From NCBI GenBank assembly GCA_004194705.1, contig SADC01001363.1, positions 1 to 64,000 on the forward strand: a DNA stretch of 64,000 nucleotides, in the 5' to 3' direction. The position numbers were made by a program, and so were the translations under genes. This DNA is from Ditylenchus dipsaci. Its lineage: Eukaryota; Nematoda; Chromadorea; Rhabditida; Anguinidae. This document shows positions 33,790 to 46,575 of this stretch, one piece after another (positions within the stretch are counted from its first letter, which is position 1; every line of letters starts with the position of its first letter). Below the pieces are notes generated by a model that saw only the letters and a program-made list of their open reading frames with translations, did not search any database and had not been told where the DNA came from.

Positions 33790-34150
33790 CAACCCAACTA
33801 GATGCAGCCAGACCACATAAATGGTACTGAACCACTTGGATGGTTATTATGGTGGTGGTATCTACGTAAAAGTACTTGGAAGGTAAAGAAACTTTACCGT
33901 GGATACGCAGACCACCTTGGAGAGAGAAAACCCTCATGAAAAATGTTAGACCCACTTGGAGAGTAGGAGAACCAGTTGGATAATAAGTTAGACACCAAAA
34001 TTGTGACATTTAAGTGGTCTTACTTAAATGGTATCCAGTTATTACTCCCCAGGTATCCATGTGGTGGTATCAATTGTACATGTCAGGAGACCCAGTTACT
34101 CATTAGGTGCTTTGAGTAGCATTTATTCGGTTCTGGTGCCATTGAATTGG
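33790..34150. repeat. degenerate CCACTTGGA repeat
   Basis: Loosely spaced words such as AACCACTTGGATGG, ACCACCTTGGAGAG, ACCCACTTGGAGAG and AACCAGTTGGATAA suggest a decayed tandem repeat of about 25-40 bases. Similar CACCTGAG/GGTACCCA words occur at 21500-21560, 25540-25640 and 37290-37450. Confidence 0.4.
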
Positions 34151-34199
34151 TTTGGGTGGCGGTTTAAGTGGTCCTTGCAAGCTAAAATACATAGCATTA

Positions 34200-35800
34200 T
34201 GTAACCTGGATGTTAATCTACATACATTCCCACAGTTATAAAAAAATTAACTTTTGGCGCGCAAGTGTTGGCGCGCAAATATCGGCCAACCTTCCCCCTA
34301 ACAGAAGCGCATGGGCGCTTATTAGAGTATGGGCTCCTATTAGAGTAGATAGGATAAGGAATTTCTCTCCTCTACAAGATGCTATTATAGAATTAAAAAA
34401 GGTTGATTGTGTGAAGAGATGCAGCAATTTTCATGCTTTCATGTCAAAACTACAAAATTTAAAAATTAAAACTTTGAGAGTCTATATCTTCGGCAAGAAA
34501 TCCTTCTAACCCCCCCCCCCCTCCCCCGAAACTGCGCCCCCTTCGGGGTTAAGATGCGCCACCCACATACCTTACACAAATCACTCGAAAGTGACTCTGG
34601 ATGCATAAAAACAGTATGCATACCAGTTTTTATTTATGCGGTAGGCTCCAGTTAACAAAACTATGTTCAAATTCCATCTTTTAGTCTTTTCATGGGTATC
34701 CTGGTACCCTATATTTTTTGACCATAAGGTTGGTCGAAATTTTGTCATTTTTTTTTCGGAAATGGTCTTCCCGGTAGTTTTTTCGTGTTTTCTACTCATT
34801 TAAAACCATGAAACGTTCATACGAGTTAAAAAAAATGCGTTTTTCGGCCAGAGGGTAAAAGGAACTTTCGCCGTATCTTCTCCCAGAGCACGAGTATCGA
34901 AAAGATCTCAGCACTTTTACTTACGACATGGGTATGCTCTACCAGAATATACACATGTTCCAGTCCGTACTGAGAGCATTAAACAGTCACCTCTTTATTG
35001 TGAATTTTTATAAATTTATCTAACTAACTTTGGGCTACTCTTTCGAGTAAGTATGACTAAAAGGCAAATGTGTCAAATAAATTTTTGTAACGCATTTTGA
35101 CCCTTTTGACTATTTGCCTGTTTTTCGCTTGTTTTGGTCATTGGAGCTGGGCAAAAAAAAAGCTGGGCAAAAAGAGTCTCTATATACATTTTTGATTAAG
35201 AGTCTTGCTCGGATTCATGTCTAATGGTAAAATGGTCAAAAAGGGTACTTTTGGTTAGTCTCGAAATCAATTTCTTATAGACTAAAAGTCAAAAATGCCT
35301 GTTTTGAGCTTTTGAGTAGTATGGTTAGTACAAAAAAGCATGTTTACTTATAAAAAAATCAGCAAATATTAATAAAACCGATCAAAGGAAAGCCAAAAAT
35401 GATAGATTTATAGACAGAAAGCAGGTGTCGGGCAGGCCTTGTATCTTATTTGATACCGGAATAAACTTCTTTTTATTCTTTGTGCGACATAAAAAATGTT
35501 GCTTTTGATCAAAACCTGATAATTGGTCGGCAGTTGGGATGGTCGGCAGCTTGTGCAAATAAAATGAAAGAACTCATGGGGGAGAAGTATCGAAAAAGTA
35601 TCTTTCCAACATTTTGGAAACTTTCTGGAATCTTTCCGGAAATTTTCTGGCAAAAGATTTTTCCGGAAAGATTGCAACCCTACTAAAAACCGTTTGTCGA
35701 ATTTGCTTTAGAACAAAAAAGTTACGGCTGTTTGTAGTCTGGTGTAGTTCCTTAGCACACCCTGTACAATCTTATCCTCTAATAGATGAGCTAATTATCC
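34200..35800. other. fold-back family fragments, no accepted gene
   Basis: 34290-34345 has the TGGGCGCTTATTAGAG word also at 16340-16380. 34500-34720 and about 35140-35230 are separated arms of the 13663-14350 family. 35580-35670 repeats TTTCCGGAAA-type words. No exon has convincing splice support. Confidence 0.45.
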
Positions 35801-35812
35801 ATTCAACCATAG

Positions 35813-36270
35813 AAGCTCTTATTATCCAACAAAACAGAGGAACAACTTCGACTTATAAAGATTGACAAATATTGCATCTACAAGCTGAAAGGCAACATGT
35901 AATTTTGCCAATTTCTAAAAATTACAAGTTAAAGTCCTTGTATCAACTTTTAGGCGCAAGTCAGAATATCCTGCAGTGTTTTTAACCGACCTTTCCTCAG
36001 TCCACTTTGATCCGCAAGCCTTGTATCACCTCAAAACTGTTTAATGTGGACGATATACTCAACTGGTTCTTGAGCAACAATACTGAACACAGACAATTGT
36101 TAATTCATTACCACTATTTTGATGGCAAAATCGACGACTTGGTTAGGCAAACCATTCAGGTGAAAAAAAATTTCTTTTCACAAATTCGAGAAAAGCAGGG
36201 CTGTGGAGTTGACGCAATTAGCGATCAATTGATCGTAATGGGTCAATTTCACAAGAAATCGGTCAATTGA
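35813..36270 (+). CDS. 3' part of an unknown gene, two or three exons
   Basis: Exon 35813-35898 (acceptor CAACCATAG) reads KLLLSNKTEEQLRLIKIDK then YCIYKLKGN. Intron 35899-35953 splices in phase to give Met. Exon 2 reads RKSEYPAVFLTDLSSVHFD, PQALYHLK, then after one extra A near 36035, LFNVDDILNWFLSNNTEHRQ and LLIHYHYFDGKIDDLVRQTI. It either reads on or splices at 36160 to end VMGQFHKKSVN-TGA at 36270. AATAAA follows at 36292. The fold may be alpha/beta, and VFLTDLSSVHF is faintly like the TDL strand of XLF/XRCC4-type head domains, but this is only an idea. Confidence 0.5.
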
Positions 36271-36589
36271 CTGCTGAATTACCTCGTGTGAAATAAAACT
36301 ATATATTCCCACAGCTTGAGGGAAAAGTCATATTTTGTTACAGAAACATTTAGGTTTAATCCGGCATTGGAGTGCCGATCTCCCGACCCCAGAAAAGTAG
36401 CAAATACACTATTACGCAAAAAACCTTTTGTTAATCTCTATATAATACTTGGGATGGGTGGGTGGGTAAGGCATCTCTGAATCTATTGTGTAAAATACCG
36501 ATTTTCGGCCAGTTTTTGCAATCTTGCAGATAAGCGGAAAAATTAGGTGGTTTTTAAAAATGTTTTTAAGTCTTTCCAAATTGGAGATG

Positions 36590-37065
36590 GTGGATTTTTG
36601 GTGGTCATTTTTCCGTCGTTCATTTTTCCGCGTTCGATTTCCGGGGATCGGACATTTTTCCGTCAAAATTGTTCGGCGGTCATTTTTTGCGTACTTTTTT
36701 TCTTGATCGAGAAAAATGGTTCTGTTAGTACGGTTTTGTAGCTAAGATTCAGGGCTTCAAAATGAGGTATTAACAATCAATGTCTGATTGCAAAAGTTTA
36801 GATAAAAATGTCCAATCTGACACTAAACAGGGAGTTGGACATTTTTCCGTCGAAAATTGGAGACTCAGTGTCAGACTGGACATTTTTATCCAAAATTTTT
36901 CAATTGAACGTTGATTGTTGATAGCTCATTTTGAAGCCCTGGACCTGAGCTACAAAACGGTACTAACAGAATTCGTTTTTTTAATCACGAAAAAAAAATT
37001 ACAGCCAATAAATGACCACGGAAAAGTTTCGACGGAGAAATGTCCAACGGAAAAATGTCCTAAAC
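36590..37065. repeat. fold-back with GGACATTTTTCCGT ends
   Basis: The left side has CATTTTTCCG words (36605-36690); the right side has CGGAAAAATGTCC words (37015-37060). Between them AATGGTTCTGTTAGTACGGTTTTGTAGCT pairs with AGCTACAAAACGGTACTAACAGAATTCG, and GGGCTTCAAAATGAG with CTCATTTTGAAGCCC. Same inverted terminal-array plan, no gene. Confidence 0.75.
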
Positions 37066-37616
37066 CCAATTTCCCGTTAGTCTTTTTTCATAGGATATTG
37101 TTAGGTTTAATTTTAGTTTTTCTTTCGATGTAATTGACGGGTTTTCTTTCCTTTTTCGGGTGTCCACAATCTTAAATTTTTTTCACTGATCAAAGCCACC
37201 TAAATCTTGAATATGTTATATTATTCAAAGAGTCATTTAGTAGGCTGCATTTCAGGTTGCACACTCAACTTGCTTGTCTGAGAGACTGCTGGATACGCAA
37301 ACCTGGGCTCCCCCACCTGGGTACTCTCACTTGAGTACCCCTCTCATGCGTTGCTCCCCTGTGTACTAGCCACCTGTCTAATTTCTTCCTGGGTACTCCC
37401 GTATAGTTACCCCTCAGCTGAGTAACACCACCTAGTTGCAACCAACTGGGTAGCCCTTGATCCCTTTTAATATCACTTTTCTGGTCCTTTTATGGCAAAA
37501 TTATTGCTTAAAAATGAGTTTTGACCACTCCCAAAAATCATTATATGGGGGCGGGGGTATAACAGAGTACCTCCTAGATTGTCCATGGAGTGTCCATGCG
37601 ATATAGAAAAACCGGC

Positions 37617-37859
37617 GCTAGTATAGAATAACCCCCCCCTTAAAAAAATCCGACCTTTTAAAATTGCTGTAACAACCCTTGCAAACAACAAGTTTAGGAT
37701 TAGCCCTTAGGCTTGGGGCAGGCCAGCGTACGGAAGTTGTGACTAATAAAGAGTTTACGCATATTTTCCGAGGCCTGGACATAAATTTGGGTAGTCTTTA
37801 CTTAGTTTTAGAAGGAAAAATTTAATGGGGGGTAGGGGGGGGCGGTATTCTATACTAGG
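37617..37859. repeat. fold-back MITE
   Basis: CTAGTATAGAATAACCCCCCCC and GGGGGGGGCGGTATTCTATACTAG are inverted ends. Otherwise 37070-38040 shows no gene. Confidence 0.6.
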
Positions 37860-38045
37860 GTCGACCCTCAAACCCTTTATACCATTCAATAGAGAATCGA
37901 AAATTCTTTATTTCACATACAGATCCTTTCTGCGTCAATGTCGATTTTGGGGGTGAAAAATATCTTTGAAAGTTTAAAGTTGTATAAAAAATATAGTTTT
38001 ATTGAAGAAGTGGTCAATTATTTGACCTGATGGTGCTAAAATTTG

Positions 38046-38650
38046 GTTACCAAATTTTATATACTGTGCTTTACATTGTTGCCCAAAATTTCGTGCATTT
38101 TGTACCCTTTTCCTTTGAAAAATCGATATTTTTTGTCGCCAAAGTGATCATTTCCTTCACGAGCAGAACTCCGGAATGGCCAAAAGGCCAAAATTATTGG
38201 TTTTAGGGGGTTTACTAAAGGGGGGGGGGTAAACTTTTTGAGAAAAATCGATTGAGCGGATCAGATTTCGGGTCAGATGGGGTTAATTGCTCACAAATCC
38301 ACCCTGAACCACTCAAAACCACCATAAACCTGTATTTGTGAGCGATTAACCCCATCTGACCCGAAATCTGATCCGCTCAATCGATTTTTCTCAAAAAGTT
38401 TACCCCCCCCCCTTTAGTAAACCCCCTAAAAACCAATAATTTTGGCCTTTTGGCCATTCCGGAGTGGGTCCTGAGCCATCTGGTCTTTGCCCACTCCTGA
38501 ATTTCACACAAAAAAATTAAAATTTAGGCCTTGGCGTTCTGCCTCGTGAAGGAAATGATCACTTTTGGCGACATCCGTTTACTGTGTTTTGGGTACAAAA
38601 TGCACAGACTTTTGGGCAACACTGTAGAGGGTAACCGGACAATTTGCACT
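38046..38650. repeat. 600-bp palindrome interrupted by an insertion
   Basis: The inner arms are near-perfect: GGCCAAAAGGCC..TTTGACCC-type words at 38174-38290 pair with 38335-38461. Outer arms pair less well: CATTTTGTACCC (about 38096) with GGGTACAAAATGC (about 38591), and TTGTTGCCCAAAA with TTTTGGGCAACA. The right outer arm is cut at 38629 by the element 38629-39041. Confidence 0.8.
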
Positions 38651-39041
38651 CTTAGCCAAATATGTCGCGCGACATTTTGCACTAGAGTGGAAATTGTCGT
38701 TATATATTTGTCGCGCGACAATTTGCACTCTAGTGCTTTTTGAAACGAATCGCTTTGGTATGCGAAAGGAAGAAATCCAGATGTGGATGAAGTTGAGGAA
38801 TCGGATGTCGAGGATGAGGATTGAATATGTTATGATTAGTTGTTATTATGTTGTTTGGATTTCAATAAAGATGGCCAGGCATTATATTGGATTGATCACT
38901 TAGAGGGACAAAAAGCGCTAGAGTGCAAATTGTCGCGGGACAAATTTGTCTAAGAGCTATTAATGTCGCGCGACAAATTTGGCTCAGGGTGCAAAATGTC
39001 GCGCGACATATGTGGTTAAGAGTGCAAATTGTCCGGTTACC
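38629..39041. mobile_element. short member of the ACCGGACAA / GTCGCGCGACA family
   Basis: The ends GGTAACCGGACAATTTGCAC and GTGCAAATTGTCCGGTTACC are near-perfect inverted repeats. Flanking 8-mers CTGTAGAG and CTTTAGAG match at 7 of 8. Internal copies of TGTCGCGCGACA are at about 38663, 38709, 38962 and 38998. It resembles a deletion derivative of the 19922-21936 element, with different spacer sequence. Confidence 0.82.
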
Positions 39042-39319
39042 CTTTAGAGTGCGGATGCGGACGAGAAACGGATCATTGTGTACGTAGCGTTAACTTTCTC
39101 TTGAATTTGAAAAATATCAAAAACACGCAGCAAACAAAATGACCATAAACTTTGTTTCAATCTTACATATACAGGGCCGCCTGTCTAACTTTTGATCAAG
39201 GGTTCCCAAAGTTAAAAAATCGTCTCAAATCGAGAGTCTTTAATCGCACGTATCTGTAATCAAGCCTGCCCAATTTTTATTCTGGAATAGATCGTTGTCC
39301 AGGATCATGGCAAAAAAAA

Positions 39320-41222
<1,903 letters not shown>

Positions 41223-41264
41223 AAAAATTGAACCCAGCTCTTTACTAAAACTGAATTTTTTAAC

Positions 41265-41608
41265 TACAGGGTGATTCAGGAAAACTGGTGCGATTTTAAA
41301 AAATTTGTGAACGTAACGTTTGCCCGGCCGATTTCCGAAATTTTCGAAAACCTCCTCAAGATATGTTTATTGTTTGCAACCATAAATTGTCCAACTCACA
41401 TTATATAGCTTTCTCTGTTCTGACAGGTGCTGGGTGTGAGAAGAGACTCTATGCTCAGAGAGCTTACACTCTTAGCACGCTAAGAATATTATTTCTGTGA
41501 ACAACATTGCAGAAGAGTGGACAAAAGAACAGTTACGTTCAAAAATTGCTTTGAAAAATTTATATGAATTGTGTTTATTTTTCCACCAGTTTATGTGACT
41601 CACCCTGC
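41265..41608. mobile_element. mariner-like MITE
   Basis: The left end TACAGGGTGATTCAGGAAAAC and right end TGACTCACCCTGCA are inverted. Subterminal CTGGTGCGATTTTAAAAAAT pairs with ATTTTTCCACCAG and AACGTAAC with GTTACGTT. The ACAGGGTG start is typical of mariner-type ends. Confidence 0.65.
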
Positions 41609-41609
41609 A

Positions 41610-41831
41610 CAGTCAAAACTCGTTATAAGGACACTCGATATAAAGGACACACTCGTTATGACGACACCAAAATTTTATGTGGTTGGTCTGAACACGGCGC
41701 TACTCGGTTTTTTGGTGTTATTAACGAGTAGCGTCGAAAACTCGCTATAATGACCCTCGATGTAAGTACAACTCGTTATAATGCCAGCTTTTAGGGAATC
41801 CCTTGAGTGTCCTTTTTACAAGTTTTGACTG
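41610..41831. mobile_element. Tigger/pogo-like MITE
   Basis: The ends CAGTCAAAACTCGTTATAAGG and AAGTTTTGACTG are inverted, followed by TA on the right. The interior repeats CTCGATATAAAGGACAC and CTCGTTATAATG words. It abuts the preceding MITE. Confidence 0.75.
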
Positions 41832-43185
41832 TATAGGCAGAGTCTCATCATAATTATTCTTTTAGATCTTCAACAATTTTGCTGGCCGCTTTCGAATTAA
41901 TCTCAAATTACATGATTGTGGTCTAGATGGTCTTTTCTGGTCTGGCCGTATAGCTCATCCTATTGGAAAGACCATTGGCTCAGATACGACTCGAACTATA
42001 CTTCTTTCATATGTATGTTAGTCGCGATCGTTTTTTCTAAGCTATTTGAATAAAATTATAAAATAAAAGAGACTAAATTTTTAGCTTAAACAAAACAACG
42101 AATAAAACAGGGATATTCCAACACTAATCGTGCCACACTTTCGCTAAGCCAATATTTTCTTTCCGACCCTGACATGGGTATCACAGATCTTTCATTTTCG
42201 TCTTCCGCTTCTGAGACTGTTTTCATTCTGTTTTCCGGAAACTTGAGTGCTGTCAGCGTACTCTAGCATAAAATTGTGTTTGACAAACAGTTGAGAAGCT
42301 TGAAATATGGTGCGCAGACGTTTACCTACCAAATTTTAACATTTGTTACATTCGGCGGGATTCCCTATCAAATGGTCTGTGAAATGTAAGCTACATTTTG
42401 GTGCTACAATTTATGAAAAGAACAAAAAAAATAGTTCTAAAACTATAAAAGACGCTTACCGTGTGTTTACGGTGGTGAAAAAGTTTGACAGTGAGCGCCT
42501 TTTATAGTTAGATTAGGGTTGTGAAATGGTCAAATGACCGGTCGAATATCAATATTTGGCCGTCGAAGAGATTTCGGTCAAATGTTATTAGCATTTTGAA
42601 TTTTGATAAATTTGAATTTTTCATCTTGAAGCGAAAGCTTGTTGCTTTGCGCAGTTTTTTAAGGGAAAATATTTTTGTTGCAATTTCAAAAGGGGTTTCA
42701 ATTGCAAGCAATGAAAAGTAATAGCTTTTTTTTGTAGAATCGATTTTGTAAAATCGATTTGCCCTGGATTTTGTGTCACTCTTCGGCCCGGAAAATATAC
42801 ACTAACAAGGAAAGTACTAGAATTGATAATTGTAGACATTTTAGGAAATAAGATTTTATTTTTTTGTGTATTACTACTATACTACCTAAGTTATGTTGAA
42901 TCGGTAATGATAGCTCGATATGATCAGTAAAAGCAGGATATCGCCCTCCCCAAAAGTGCCTTAAACATGATAAACCAGTATCATGGTTTTGCTAGAGCAT
43001 AGAATTATTTCGCCCTTCTTTTAGCACAAAATTTAGTTTTACTCAAGGGGAAAACTCAAGTGATTCTTGAACCTGAATAGGCTTAAAAAATTTGATTTTA
43101 ACAAATTTATTAAGCTTTTTTGGTTTTGGTGACCTTGGTCAGTTAAGGCAAGAAATATAAAATATTAAAAAAATTGTACTTCGTA
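41832..43185. other. no gene; tRNA-like and CAAATGACCGG repeats
   Basis: 41943-42010 (GGCCGTATAGCTC..GACTCGAACTATAC) has tRNA-like A and B boxes but cannot form a tRNA acceptor stem. 42525-42600 holds TGGTCAAATGACCGGTCGAAT, related to 54950-55010. No exons were found. Confidence 0.45.
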
Positions 43186-43189
43186 AGCT

Positions 43190-43445
43190 TTTGTCTTTTA
43201 TGGCCATAAAAGGTACGCAGGTTCGATCCCGTATGCATACACTTTACTTTATTGATTTGTTTGACCAGTTCTAGAGGTAATTTGGGTCGCTGATTCCGAA
43301 CCTGGCGTCCGAAAAGTCTAACTACCTCTAAAACTGGTCAAACAAGCCAAAAAATAACGTGCCACCACGTGGGATCGAACCTGCTACACCATTTTGGGCC
43401 AAAAAACGCAAACGCTTACGCACTGTGCCACCGAGGCCATTTTTT
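43190..43445. repeat. inverted pair of tRNA-like (SINE-type) sequences
   Basis: The plus strand carries CGCAGGTTCGATCCCGTATG at about 43213. The minus strand carries GTAGCAGGTTCGATCCCACG (fwd about 43365-43386) preceded by GGCCTCGGTGGCACAGTGCG, an A-box-like start. A hairpin (TTTGACCAGTT..AGAGGTA / TACCTCTAAAACTGGTCAAA) lies between. A and B boxes match RNA polymerase III promoters of tRNA-derived SINEs. Acceptor stems do not pair, so no functional tRNA is called. Confidence 0.6.
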
Positions 43446-43518
43446 TAAACCTAGATGGATTTTTCCCTTTTTTAAGTAAAATGCAATAACGACAAATGAT
43501 CGATACTTTTTTATTGCT

Positions 43519-43750
43519 TTTAAAGGGCCATTGCCGTCTCTGACATCGGTTGTCACGGCCAATTCAAAAAAAAACCTAATCATTGAACTTGTGCACGCAA
43601 TTTTCAACTTTGTTTAAATACCTCAAATTAAATTCTAGGCCTTGTTTTGTTAGTAACCGAGCTGAAAATCCATACAGAAGTTGAATGATTAGGCGAAAAA
43701 ATTTGAATTGGAGGGGGGCAATTCAAAACAGGTGGCAATGGCCCTTTAAA
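43519..43750. mobile_element. TTAA-type MITE, GGGCCATTGCC family
   Basis: The ends TTTAAAGGGCCATTGCCGT and GGCAATGGCCCTTTAAA are inverted. The internal arms CCTAATCATTGAACTT / AAGTTGAATGATTAGG pair. Shared with 19457-19690 and 52459-52700. Confidence 0.8.
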
Positions 43751-45915
43751 AAATTTGACATTTACAATAAACAATTTAGGTACTCTACAATACATAGATG
43801 GTTGGTCTGTTAAGTTACACCCTTAAACTTTTCTTGTAGTAGTCATTTTTAATTTCTTTAATCTCATAATTTAATCTCTCTGTACACCTTTTTCCAACAC
43901 CGTCACTCTTCTCTTCATTGTGCTGCTTTTGGTCTGTAAATGATATACAGTTGACTCTCTACATAACGACTCTCTATATAACGTCCCTCTTTTCATAACG
44001 TCCCAGTAAAAACCCAGTAAATGTAGAAAATAAAAATAGAGACTCCCGATTTCGATCTGCTAAAAATTATTCGTCAAATTACAGACTCTGTTTCAACTTT
44101 TTTCCGCTCAGTTTTCTGAAAAAAATCTTTATCTCCGCTAAAAAAACTGGACATTTAGAAGCACATTATTCTTACTTAATAAAAAATTGAAGTCCGCTGA
44201 AAATTTCTCGCCCTCTGTTGTGTAGACCAAGTCAAATAGGGGTGAGAAGAATAATGGTAAACAGGATAATTACCCATTTGTTTTACAAAACATTAAAATA
44301 GAGCCAGTAAAAAATAAATGTAAAATTAAGTCGATTTGGGTCATTTTGGCACTTCATACTATTTTTTCCTGCTTGGAAAACTTTTCAATAAAATGCTGAA
44401 ACATCACCTTGTATTTTTATCATTTTGGCTGGAATGCACTATTACGCACTGGCCGTTAATGGCCCAAAATCATGTTTTTTCAACGTTGTAGCACTTGAAA
44501 CGTATAAAAAAACACGTTTTTAGATTGCGGCCGACCATTTTAAAAAAAAATTTTTGACCAAAATTTGACTTTTTGTCTTAGGGACTAAGGTGATTCACTC
44601 GAAGAGGGTACTTATATGTCTTATTATTCATTTTCACCTTGTTTTTCACTGGAGCTTGGCAAAAAGAGTCTCTAATGGATGTATTATCAAGAGTCTTGCT
44701 CGGAATCATGTTTAAGGTAAGGAGTGTGTGCATCTCTAATCCCATTGCGCACCGTTCGGGGTCTCAGGGGGCTTGGTGGCTTGGAGTTGAGAATTTTTTC
44801 AAATTGCGATTTCGGAGCCAGAGCCGGAGCGAAAAATCGTCAAAATACATCACTGGTTGTGAAGTGCTTCAGTGGGGTAAGGCTGCAAGGTATCATTGAA
44901 AAAACGAGATGCCAAATTTGATTGATCACAACAGCCATCTGGCATTATCTTGTTTCATAATTTCGAAGTTTTTTAATTCAATGGATAGGATTGTAATCAG
45001 TCAAATCCAGTGATTAGTCAAGTGCCAAAAAAGCTGCTGCCCACTGGTAGTCAAGGTAAGCGAAGACCAGTAAATACTCAGACTGTACTGCTTGGTGAAA
45101 TTGGAGAATTCAATCACTCGAATACGGTCTTCTCCTTGTTGTGTTCTAAAAAAAAATGGCCTTATACAGTCAATCTCGGTTATCCGCCACCCTATTTAAC
45201 TGACAGCCTCAGTCAACCGCAGCCTATGCTTGGTCCCTAGGGTGACGGATAACTTAGACTTCTCACCCCGACGCAGGACAGGATCTTTATGTCAAATAAT
45301 CATTTTCGATTCTCTATCGAATGGTCTATAGGGTTTTCCGAATCGCACCGTCACTACCATATGTTTCCTTGTTAGGGTCTGTAGGCCTCGGCTTACAAGG
45401 GAGTGGCCCTGACTGTGACCTGGGGAACTTCGATGACAAAAAAATTTGCGTATTCTTGTAGAGCGTGCCTAGTTCCTAATAAATCTGGTTCCCTAGCTCT
45501 GAAGGTTCACAAAACGTGGTACAGTGGTCTTCAAAGTTCTAAAAACAACTCGATAACCCTATAATGGTTTTTCTTAACTGACCCATCGGCAAATGTTCGT
45601 TCTAAAATTTTTGATATGTTTCAGAGGTGGGGAGCCAAATTCACATGGGATTTGGACACGATGTGCTAGAACAAGCGCATAAAAAATCATAGAAAAAACC
45701 CCAGGTCACAGTCAGGGTCCCTCTATTGTTAGCCGCAGGGCCTGGATGGTACTGAAAGTGCATTTTTATATAAAAAAATATACAAAAAGCAAAAAAGGCT
45801 ACTTTTGCAAAAATTATGGAAAAGCAATATGTGCTGTTCATGTTCCCCAATTTTGCTTTCACAATTGGACTTACTGATTCTCCCAATACTCCATCATTTG
45901 AGGAATGTAGTTGTC
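43751..45915. other. repeat fragments, no accepted gene
   Basis: 43947 begins a Tigger-like end (TACAGTTGACTCTCTACATAACG). 44440-44660 is one half of the ACTGGCC fold-back family. 44640-44780 is the 13663-14350 family. 45172 is another Tigger-like end. TGGCCCTGACTGTGACCTGG (45403) pairs with CCAGGTCACAGTCAGGGTCC (45703). ORFs here show no domain. Confidence 0.45.
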
Positions 45916-45919
45916 GCTG

Positions 45920-46047
45920 TCATTCACATCCAAGCTGTTTCGTCAAACCACAGCTTTGGTCTGGATCTGTCAGTAGGATGTCACAGGTGGCAAATAGGGG
46001 ATCAGCTATTTTGACGTAGTTGAATTCCCAGGCTGTGAAACTGGTGG
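45920..46047 (-). CDS. unknown last exon with three cysteines
   Basis: On the minus strand the acceptor TTTGGTTGTTCAG (fwd 46048-46060) opens an exon of two bases plus 41 codons: TSFTAWEFNYVKIADPLFA, TCDILLTDPDQSCGL, TKQLGCE, then TGA at 45920. A one-base shift at the end would instead read DVNDSDNYIPQMMEYWENQ up to a donor GTAAGT near 45884, so the gene may continue. Plus-strand frames over the same bases are antisense shadows. No family is recognised; Cys content and aromatic residues suggest an extracellular domain. Confidence 0.42.
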
Positions 46048-46249
46048 CTGAACAACCAAAAAAGTAAATAAATAAAATGCATAAAAGTTTAATTTGACAA
46101 AAATTGTGTCTTCTATGTCCTTTTCTTGGACTTATAAACTTTTTTTCACTTTTGAGATTTTGCTAAAAAGAAAAAGCCCTTTGAAAACAGTTAAATCTTA
46201 CACAAAATGCCATCCATCAAACGGATAATCCTTTATTCTGAGACAAATC

Positions 46250-46575
46250 CTCTTTGGAGGAAATTTACTTTTTCCTGGGGCAAATATACTTTTTGGTGGG
46301 CAAATATACTTCTTTTTTGGGCAGAAATACTTTTTTTGGGGCAGATGGGTTTAGTGCAGATATACTTCTTTGGGGCAAATATAGATTTTTTATTTTTTTA
46401 TTGGGCAAATTTTTCTCTTTTCAGGACAAATTCACCTTTTCTAAAAAACTTTTCTGGAAAAAATTTGTGCCAAAAAAAAGAGAAAATTAGCCCCATAAAA
46501 ATGAATTTGCCCATAAAAAAGTAATTTGCTCCGAAAAATATATATTTGCCCCAAAAAAGTAAATTTGCCCCGAAA
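46250..46575. repeat. fold-back with GGGCAAATATACTTTTT arrays
   Basis: Units GGGGCAAATATACTTTTT run from 46275 to about 46430, then the complement (AAAAAGTAAATTTGCCCC) from 46490 to 46575. Same inverted-array plan as other elements here. The long frames across it are low-complexity. Confidence 0.7.

Noticed and set aside
43365..43445. Functional tRNA on the minus strand
   Set aside because: A and B boxes are present but the acceptor stem does not pair; better explained as tRNA-derived repeat.
45805..46019. Plus-strand frame with CSCRCHSHPSC
   Set aside because: It is antisense to a better-supported minus-strand exon (45920-46047) with a proper acceptor and stop.
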